Source: an uncultured Acidobacteriaceae bacterium (GTDB taxonomy: Bacteria; Acidobacteriota; Terriglobia; Terriglobales; Acidobacteriaceae). Taken from it: DNA of 64,000 bases. The stretch lies in contig CAIVDV010000009.1 of assembly GCA_903904755.1 (NCBI GenBank), forward strand, positions 1-64,000, given 5' to 3'. Both the position numbers and the translations under genes were made by a program. The first letter of the stretch is position 1; the number at the start of each line of letters is the position of its first letter. Of the stretch, positions 57,126 to 64,000 are shown piece after piece. Under the pieces are notes generated by a model. That model made no database searches. It was not told the DNA's origin and saw nothing but the letters and a program-made list of their open reading frames with translations.

Positions 57126-58697
57126 ATGCCTGTTGTCGCCGGTGTGGATTTTGGAACCCTGAGTGTCCGCGTCACTCTCGTTCACAGTGAGAAGGGGCCC
57201 ATCGGCACCGCCTCGGCCGAGTATCCGCTCAATCGCAAGCGCGAAGACCCCGACTTTGCCACACAGAGCCACCTCGCCCAGATGAATGCCCTCGTCAAGG
57301 CCACTCGCGCCGTGCTCGAACAAACCGGCATCGCCGGGGCCGGCGTCGCCGCAATCGCCCTCGATACCACCGGCTCCAGCGTCATCGTCGTCGACAACGA
57401 GCTGCAACCCCTCGACGACTACTACCTCTGGTGCGACCACCGCGCCAAGTCCGAGGCCGAGGAAATCACCACCAAGGCACACGCCCTCGGCCTCGAAGCC
57501 ATCGAGTGGTGCGGCGGAACCTACTCGCACGAGTGGGGATTTGCCAAACTCCTCCACTGGCTCCGCCACAACCCGGAAAAGCGCGCTGAGTTTGCCACCG
57601 CGCTCGAGCACTGCGATATGGTCGCAGCCACCCTCAGCGGCGTCACTCACCCGGCCCAGGTCAAGCGCAGCATCTGCGCCATGGGCCACAAGTGGATGTG
57701 GAATCCCAAATGGGGCGGCCTGCCCCCTGAGGAGTTCCTCGTCGCCGTCGATCCCCTCCTCGCAGGCGTCCGCGAAAAACTCGGCGGCGAATACCTCACC
57801 AGCGACAAAATCGCTGGCCATCTCAGCGCCGAGTGGGCCGAAAAAATGGGCCTCCGCGCCGGAATCCCCATTCCCGTCGGTGCCTTTGACGCGCACTGGG
57901 ATGCTCTCGGCTCCAACTGCCGCGAAGGCGACGTGGTCAACGTCGTCGGCACATCCACCTGCATCATCGCCATGGCAAAACAGGCCGGCCTCGTCCCCGG
58001 CGTTTGCGGCGTCGTACCGGGAAGCGTGCATCCCGACTATGTCGGCATTGAAGCCGGGCTGTCCGCAACCGGAGACATCTTCGACGCCATCGCCAAACGA
58101 GCAGGAAAAACCGTAGCCGAGCTCTCAAACGGCCTCGACCAGTACAAGGCCGGCCAAACCGGCCTCCTCCGCTTGAGCTGGGATAACGGCGACCGTACCG
58201 TCCTCGTCAATCCCGAACTCGGCGGCGTAACCCTCGGTTGGAATCTCCTCCACACCGCCCAGGACGAGCTCTTTGCCGCCATCGAGGGCACAGCCTTCCA
58301 TACTCGCATCATTCTGGAGCGCATGGCCGAGCACGGCGTCCGCGTCGACCGCGTCATCAACGCCGGCGGCATTCCCCAGAAGAACGAAGTCCTCAATCGC
58401 GTCTATGCCAACGTGCTGAACAAGCCCGTTCTCGTCCCCGCAGGTGTTCCCACCAGCCTCGGCTCAGGCATCATCGCGCTCGTTGCCGCCGGCGTCTACC
58501 CCACCATTGAGGCGGCCCAGGCTGCAGTTTGCCTCCCCCTGCGAACCGTACAACCCGATCCGGCAGAGGCCGCAGTCTACGAGCGCCTTTATGCCCAGTA
58601 CCGGGCGGCCTACTTTGCCCTCGGCCAGCGCAACGCCTCACTGGGCAGCGTCCTGCCGACCCTGCGGGAAGTGGCCGCCGCAGTGCGCAAAAACTAG
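57126..58697 (+). CDS. araB: Ribulokinase
   Basis: VVAGVDFGTLSVRVTLVHSEKG; SHEWGFAKLLHWL; NVVGTSTCIIAMAKQ; INAGGIPQKNEVLNRVYANVLNKPV. Confidence 0.93.
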   Translation: MPVVAGVDFGTLSVRVTLVHSEKGPIGTASAEYPLNRKREDPDFATQSHLAQMNALVKATRAVLEQTGIAGAGVAAIALDTTGSSVIVVDNELQPLDDYYLWCDHRAKSEAEEITTKAHALGLEAIEWCGGTYSHEWGFAKLLHWLRHNPEKRAEFATALEHCDMVAATLSGVTHPAQVKRSICAMGHKWMWNPKWGGLPPEEFLVAVDPLLAGVREKLGGEYLTSDKIAGHLSAEWAEKMGLRAGIPIPVGAFDAHWDALGSNCREGDVVNVVGTSTCIIAMAKQAGLVPGVCGVVPGSVHPDYVGIEAGLSATGDIFDAIAKRAGKTVAELSNGLDQYKAGQTGLLRLSWDNGDRTVLVNPELGGVTLGWNLLHTAQDELFAAIEGTAFHTRIILERMAEHGVRVDRVINAGGIPQKNEVLNRVYANVLNKPVLVPAGVPTSLGSGIIALVAAGVYPTIEAAQAAVCLPLRTVQPDPAEAAVYERLYAQYRAAYFALGQRNASLGSVLPTLREVAAAVRKN

Positions 58698-58714
58698 CCC
58701 CGCAAGAGCCCGCG

Positions 58715-58752
58715 GCGCAAAGAGGCGGCCCAAGCGGGCCGCCTCTTTGCGC
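58715..58752. terminator. 17-bp perfect hairpin between convergent araB and the hexahaem cytochrome gene, no U-tract
   Basis: GCGCAAAGAGGCGGCCC-aagc-GGGCCGCCTCTTTGCGC. Confidence 0.75.
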
Positions 58753-58770
58753 TGCTGAGAAACAAGGCTG

Positions 58771-60207
58771 TTACTTGATGCCGAGGTCGACCAGAAGCTT
58801 CGGGTTCACGTCGTCGACGGCCAGCAGGTTGTGGCAGGTGGAGCAATCCTGCGTGATAGCGTTGCCCTTCTTGTCCATGTGGCTGCCGTCGTGGCAACGG
58901 AAGCAGCCCGTGGAGGTGGTGTGACCAACGTTGTTCGGATGCAGCCCCCAGGTAACCCCCATCTCAGGGAAAACGTTGGTGGAGTATATGGCAACCAGAG
59001 CCTTCGCGGCCTGATCAACATAGGCGCGCTCACTGGAGTAAACGGCCGGGTACGAAGTGCGATAGAAGTCATTGAGCCCGGAGGTGATCTTGTCTGCCGC
59101 TTCCGCCTGCGTCTTGTACGTGCCCTTGATCAGCTCCATTCCCTTCTTGTGGATGAAGGGCAGGCTGGCAGAGGGCGCGCCCTCGGCCATGGCGCGGTTC
59201 AGAGCCTCGCCCGGATCCTGGAAGGTGTGGGAAGCGCGGTTGTGGCAGTCGATGCAGTCCATCACGCGGCGGGCGCCGACGGTCGGGTTCTTGGCATCAG
59301 ACGAGACAAAGTCGGTAAAGCTGCCGTCTTCGTTCCGCTTGCTCACCATTGAAATCGTCTGCCGCTTTTCGTCGGAAGACACATACTCGATGTGCCCCAG
59401 GTGCACTCCGTGGATGCCCGTCAGGTGCGAGAGCGAATCCCGCCCGCCCAGGTGCAGCAGCACCAGCGTTCGCGTGCTGGAGTTCTTCTCATCGTCGGAA
59501 TAGCTGGTCTTCACAATCAGCTTTTCTCCGATAAACTTGGCCGGAGTGTGGCAGCCTTCGCAGATGTCGCGGGCAGGGCGCAGGTTCTTCACCGGAGACT
59601 CAATGGGCCGCGGGAAGGTGTTGAGGGCTACCTCAACAAGTTGCTTGGTGCCGTTGACCTTGGCTTCCACAAAAGACTGCACGCCCGAGCCGATGTGGCA
59701 GCTGACGCAGGGAACGTGAGAGTGCGAGGAAACCTTGTACGCCGTCCACTCCGGGCCCATCGCAACGTGGCACGTCGCACCGCAGAACTCGGCAGAGTCC
59801 ATGTGGTCCACCGCGCGGTAGCTCGCAGTGCCCACGATGACAACGTTCAGGAAGGTCGCAACCAGAACGAAGTCGATGCCGTGGCGAAAGATCGGGTCGC
59901 GAAGATCAATCTGCGGGAAGACGGAAGGAATCTTGCCGGCTTTCTTGAGTTCGCTCCGGCGGAGAAAGATGCCAACAGGAATAAGAAGAAGACCTACAAC
60001 AAAGAGTGCTGGAAGTGCAAAAGTAAGTACGAGACCCAGGTAGGGGTTGTTGGATCCGCCGTGGCCAATGGTGTCAATGACCCAGAATCCGATGAGGAGA
60101 ATCGCGGAGGCGCTGGTAAGAGCGCCTCCGATCAGGCTGATTGTGTTGTTACCAAAGAAGAGAAGCGGCCGAAGCCAGTGCTCTTTGAATTGATTGGGTT
60201 GGCTCAT
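58771..60207 (-). CDS. NapC/NirT-type multihaem c-type cytochrome (five CxxCH plus one CxxxCH)
   Basis: Motifs CGATCH, CVSCH, CEGCH, CIDCH, CFRCH, CSTCH; N-terminal TM segments. Confidence 0.9.
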   Translation of the reverse strand: MSQPNQFKEHWLRPLLFFGNNTISLIGGALTSASAILLIGFWVIDTIGHGGSNNPYLGLVLTFALPALFVVGLLLIPVGIFLRRSELKKAGKIPSVFPQIDLRDPIFRHGIDFVLVATFLNVVIVGTASYRAVDHMDSAEFCGATCHVAMGPEWTAYKVSSHSHVPCVSCHIGSGVQSFVEAKVNGTKQLVEVALNTFPRPIESPVKNLRPARDICEGCHTPAKFIGEKLIVKTSYSDDEKNSSTRTLVLLHLGGRDSLSHLTGIHGVHLGHIEYVSSDEKRQTISMVSKRNEDGSFTDFVSSDAKNPTVGARRVMDCIDCHNRASHTFQDPGEALNRAMAEGAPSASLPFIHKKGMELIKGTYKTQAEAADKITSGLNDFYRTSYPAVYSSERAYVDQAAKALVAIYSTNVFPEMGVTWGLHPNNVGHTTSTGCFRCHDGSHMDKKGNAITQDCSTCHNLLAVDDVNPKLLVDLGIK

Positions 60208-60248
60208 GGCCGTCTAATCCTCTCGATGGAATTCAGGCTGCAGTGAGA

Positions 60249-60563
60249 CTACTTCTGCAGGGTGCGGATGTACTTGACGACGGCGGAAATTTCATCGCCG
60301 CTGAGCTTGCCGGTGTAGGCCGGCATCTTGCCCTTGCCGTTGGTGGTCGTGGCGATCAGATCCGCGTCTGAGGCCTTGACAGCCGCGGGATCCTTGAAGG
60401 ATGGGGTCTTCATGGCCTTGCCGGCCGGGCTGTCGCCGAGGCCTGCGTCGCCATGACACATTTTGCACTTGGCAGCGTAGGTGGCGGCGCCATCAGCAAA
60501 AGCTGCGGTGGACAGAGCGAGGGCCAGGACGCCGAGGGTTCCAAAACGGACGATGTTTTTCAT
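60249..60563 (-). CDS. Class I monohaem cytochrome c
   Basis: Signal peptide, CKMCHG, GKMPAYTGKLSGDEISAVVKYIRTL. Confidence 0.92.
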   Translation of the reverse strand: MKNIVRFGTLGVLALALSTAAFADGAATYAAKCKMCHGDAGLGDSPAGKAMKTPSFKDPAAVKASDADLIATTTNGKGKMPAYTGKLSGDEISAVVKYIRTLQK

Positions 60564-61160
60564 GATGAAAGGTTCTCCTATGCAGTTTTTTGAAACAGCG
60601 AATGAATACGCCTGGAGGCGTACCGGCCGCTGGTTGGGTGACTGTCGCCGCAGCGGTTGCGCGGGTTGGTGGGATTCATGGCCGATACTTTGCCATGGTC
60701 CCCGTCATTGTCTTCAGGCTTCCCCTGCGAAACGGGCTCTGTGCCGAAGCCGAGCCAAGCCGGGACAGCCTGGGAGGTGGACCGCAACGAGCCCAGCAAC
60801 ATGCCGGTGTTGAGGAAGTCCGATTTGCCATCGACACCTGAGCAGCAAGTGCCAAAGGCGCCGTAGACCTTGTTAATCGACTCCGGGGCAAAACGCCGGG
60901 AGCCAAAACTGAGGGTTGCCGAAACATGGTAGTGCCCTGGGACATGGCGGGGCGTGCCGAATGTCACATGCGTATGGTCAGCCGCCGCTGTGCAAAGTGC
61001 CTGCTGCGGGAGTATAGCCGGGTTGCGCCCCTGCTGGCGAGAAAGGAGTGGGCAGCCGACTGGCTCTGCTGTGGTCTGGTTCGTCATCTGCCGGGACCCT
61101 CCTTTCTGCATTTGCTAACACTGATGGGACTGCTTTGTTGCTGAAGCAGTTGCAAGCGCG

Positions 61161-61826
61161 CTACTTAAGAAAAATCTTGCTGGTGTTGGAGCCATGTACT
61201 TCAGCGTGGCAACTGGTACAGGGCTGGGGATTCTTGCTCTGGTTGTGAAACTGCGGCACACCGGGTGCGGTGAAGTTGGTGGCCATGGTGTGGCAGAACA
61301 TGCATATCTGATTCACGTTGGCCCGAATCAGCAGCTTCGCGTTCTTTGATCCGTGCGGCTCGTGGCAGGCTGTACATCCCTGCGCCTTGACCGCCGGGTG
61401 CTCAAACTTGAAGGGTCCGCCGGCCTCGGCATGGCACTTGATGCAGCTCTGGTTGCGCGCTGCTGTTGCGGCAGGGCCGCTCGGCAGCGCGGCCGCGTGC
61501 ACGTTGTGGCAGTCGCTGCACTGCACCTTGCCTTCAGCAACGGGATGATGGCTGGCCAGCGCAAATGCCTCCGGCACCTGGGCATGGCAAGTCTCGCAAA
61601 GGGTAATCTGCTTGTCCTTCAGCAGCCCCTTGTCCCCTCCATCCGCCGGCGGAAGGTGGCAGGATGTGCAGGTCAGTCCCGCTGCGGCATGTGTGCTGCG
61701 GCTGAATTCCGGATGGGTGCCAGCAGCCTGGGCAAGCCCGGCTGGAAGCGCAAAAAGGCAGAGAGCCGCAAGCCCGACAAGCAACAGGGCTACCCGTGCC
61801 AACCTGAACTCCGGTAAAACTTTCAT
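61161..61826 (-). CDS. Cytochrome c3/DmsE-like heptahaem c-type cytochrome
   Basis: Seven CxxCH: CTSCH, CETCH, CSDCH, CIKCH, CTACH, CMFCH, CTSCH; signal peptide from M63 of ORF 61161..62012. Confidence 0.9.
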   Translation of the reverse strand: MKVLPEFRLARVALLLVGLAALCLFALPAGLAQAAGTHPEFSRSTHAAAGLTCTSCHLPPADGGDKGLLKDKQITLCETCHAQVPEAFALASHHPVAEGKVQCSDCHNVHAAALPSGPAATAARNQSCIKCHAEAGGPFKFEHPAVKAQGCTACHEPHGSKNAKLLIRANVNQICMFCHTMATNFTAPGVPQFHNQSKNPQPCTSCHAEVHGSNTSKIFLK

Positions 61827-62134
61827 CCCTGTCTCCACACCTCGGGCGTCGCCACCGCAGCTCCACGCCGGCCTTGGGGCTTCCACTCCCTGTCCTGGTG
61901 CCTGCCGCAATCCCGAGACTATGGAAACAAAAGTGGCTTTGGTTGTGACGTTCATCACTTTTATGGCATGGCGGCGGCAAGCGGTAACACTCTCCGCATG
62001 AAATTTGGGCAACCTCGAACGGCGGGGTCAACGAGGCAGGTAGCGGACAGACAGAGGGCCGGTGGTATCCTTGAGCCGAAACCCTGTTCCGCGCCCCCGC
62101 TGGCGGCGCGAGATCCACGAGGCACAATCCTTTC

Positions 62135-64000
62135 ATGTCTGACCCTAATGCTGAACTTCTGCCGGCGGTAGCGCCGGAAGCCGAAACCGCGCCTGTCGCG
62201 GAAGTTTCCCCTGCTTCGGAAGAAGCCGCCGAGCCCGCAGAGTCTGCGGCACCGGAATCCGAACTTGCCGACGCCCCCGAAGAAGTCGCGGCTGAGGCTG
62301 TGGCCGAACCGGAGACCGTGCTGCCCGATGCCGTGCAGCCTGCAGTGACCGAGCCTGAGATGGTCACTGAAGCCCCCGTTGCACCCGAGCCTGTCCCGGC
62401 GGCTCTTCCTGTGCCCGAGCCCATCCCTGAGCCCATCGAAGAAGGCCCCAGCTTCGGCGAAATCTTTGCCGAGTTCGAGCACACCCACCAGCGCCGCTCT
62501 GAAGATGACCGCCGCCAGATCCGCGGCACCGTCCTCAAAGCCGATGACGAATTCGTCTATGTCGATATCGGCTACAAGAGCGAAGGCACCCTCCCGCTCA
62601 CCGCATTCCCTGCCGGCAAACTGCCCGAACAAGGCGCAACCGTGCTCGTCAGCGTCAAGGGCCGCAGCCAGGATGGCTACTACGAACTCAGCCTCTTCCG
62701 CACAGCAGTCCCCAAGGACTGGACCGGCCTCGAAGCCGCCTTTGCCGAAAAGGCAACCATCGTCGGCACCGTGACCGCCGTGGTCAAGGGAGGCCTCCAC
62801 GTCGATGTCGGCGTCCGCGCCTTCCTGCCGGCGTCGCGTTCCGGCGCTCGCGAAGCCGGCGAACTCGAAGCCCTCGTCGGCACTGAGATCCGCTGCCGCA
62901 TCACCAAGCTCGACGTAGCCGACGAGGACGTCGTCGTCGACCGCCGCGTCGTCCTCGAGCAGGAAGCCCTCGCCCAGAAGGCCGAAAGCTTCGCCGCCGT
63001 CACCGAGGGCTCCGTCGTCTCCGGCACCGTCCGCAGCCTCACCGACTACGGCGCGTTTGTCGACCTGGGCGGCGTCGATGGCCTCCTCCACATCAGCGAT
63101 ATCTCCTTTACTCGCATTGCAAAGGCCAGCGACGTGCTCACCGTCGGCCAGGAAATTGAGGTCAAGGTACTCAAAATTGACCCGGCCACCCAGAAGATCT
63201 CCCTCGGCCTCAAGCAGCTCCAGGCCGACCCATGGGCTACCGCAGTCGAAAAGTACCCCCTCGGCACCACCATTCGCGGCGTCGTCACCCGCACCACCGA
63301 CTTCGGCGCATTTGTCGAAATTGAGCCCGGCCTCGAAGGCCTCGTCCACCTCTCTGAAATGTCCTGGTCCCGCCGCATCCTCAAGGCGACTGAAGTCATG
63401 AAGGCCGGCGACGTCATCGACGCCGTCATCCTCAGCGTCACTCCCGGCGACCGCCGCATCTCCCTCAGCCTCAAGCAGGCCTTGGGCGACCCCTGGGCTG
63501 AAGCCGCCAAAACCCTCCACGTCGGCGCAGTCGTCGATGGCAAAGTCGCCAGCATCCAGAAGTTTGGAGCCTTCGTGCAAATCGCCGAAGGCGTCGAAGG
63601 CCTCGTGCACATCAGCGAAATCGTCGCCGACCGCCGCCTCAACCACCCCTCTGACGTCCTTCGCGTCGGCGAAAAAGTGCAGGCACTGGTCCTCGGCATT
63701 GACCAGGAAAAACGCCAGCTCAAGCTCAGCATCAAGCAGCTCATCCCAACCGGCCTCGACGAATTCCTCGCCGAGCAGACCGTCGGCACCGTCGTCACCG
63801 GGCGTGTGGTCACCGTGGACGCAGACCAGTTGGCCGTGGAACTCGGCGACGGTATCGTCGTCCGCACCAAGGCACCGGCTGCAAAGGTGGAAGAAGCCGC
63901 CCCGGCTGCAGCCGCCGGCAAGGTCGATCTCTCAGCGTTCAGCTCCATGCTCAAGAACAAGTGGAAGACCGGCGGCGATTCCAACACAAAGGCCAAGGCT
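62135..64000 (+). CDS. rpsA: 30S ribosomal protein S1 (partial, no stop inside window; absent from ORF track)
   Basis: Frame open 62135-64000: MSDPNAELLPAVAPEAE..., then S1 repeats such as GSVVSGTVRSLTDYGAFVDLGGVDGLLHISDIS and TTIRGVVTRTTDFGAFVEIEPGLEGLVHLSEMSW. Confidence 0.93.
   Translation, partial: MSDPNAELLPAVAPEAETAPVAEVSPASEEAAEPAESAAPESELADAPEEVAAEAVAEPETVLPDAVQPAVTEPEMVTEAPVAPEPVPAALPVPEPIPEPIEEGPSFGEIFAEFEHTHQRRSEDDRRQIRGTVLKADDEFVYVDIGYKSEGTLPLTAFPAGKLPEQGATVLVSVKGRSQDGYYELSLFRTAVPKDWTGLEAAFAEKATIVGTVTAVVKGGLHVDVGVRAFLPASRSGAREAGELEALVGTEIRCRITKLDVADEDVVVDRRVVLEQEALAQKAESFAAVTEGSVVSGTVRSLTDYGAFVDLGGVDGLLHISDISFTRIAKASDVLTVGQEIEVKVLKIDPATQKISLGLKQLQADPWATAVEKYPLGTTIRGVVTRTTDFGAFVEIEPGLEGLVHLSEMSWSRRILKATEVMKAGDVIDAVILSVTPGDRRISLSLKQALGDPWAEAAKTLHVGAVVDGKVASIQKFGAFVQIAEGVEGLVHISEIVADRRLNHPSDVLRVGEKVQALVLGIDQEKRQLKLSIKQLIPTGLDEFLAEQTVGTVVTGRVVTVDADQLAVELGDGIVVRTKAPAAKVEEAAPAAAAGKVDLSAFSSMLKNKWKTGGDSNTKAKA

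Noticed and set aside
60578-61111. 177-aa minus ORF between cytochrome genes
   Set aside because: Ser/Arg-rich translation with no signal peptide, haem motif or recognisable fold; insufficient support to call a gene.
61961-63646. 561-aa minus ORF overlapping rpsA
   Set aside because: rpsA S1 repeats are unambiguous on the plus strand; the minus ORF is repetitive shadow sequence.

Overview
High-GC bacterial chromosome segment. Gene content (giant sedolisin/Ig/NHL secreted protein, ECF sigma plus Ser/Thr kinase pair, multihaem cytochromes, GH127/GH36) suggests Acidobacteriota; this is inference, not tested. No tRNA, rRNA, CRISPR array, transposase or integrase was recognised. Bases 1-9.0 kb look like an accessory defence/toxin-antitoxin island: an AbiEi/AbiEii-like pair cut by the window edge, a PLD-DEAH helicase-DUF3427 protein, an HTH-nucleotidyltransferase (MNT)/HEPN/metallophosphoesterase operon, a second metallophosphoesterase, and an Xre-like/RES pair. 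Three of these modules have readable promoter/operator repeats. Bases 9.6-23.2 kb hold a 3346-aa S53-peptidase/Ig/NHL protein behind an overlapping kinase and ECF sigma gene. The rest is mostly housekeeping or metabolic: a redox/chemosignalling cluster leading into motA/motB, cstA, an OYE-family reductase, GH36, accD, a TonB receptor, cobO, rlmH, araB, a multihaem cytochrome cluster and rpsA (open at the right edge). The observations I rate highest are the MNT-HEPN-phosphoesterase operon next to the PLD helicase, a 5' leader with mutually exclusive stems before a small secreted protein (36.0 kb), a receiver-Grx-like-TrxR-like fusion lacking both expected CxxC motifs, a LuxR regulator with a degenerate receiver, a 7-bp tandem repeat between motA and motB, and an OmpA gene apparently split from its signal peptide by a frameshift. 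All calls were made by eye; no database search was run.
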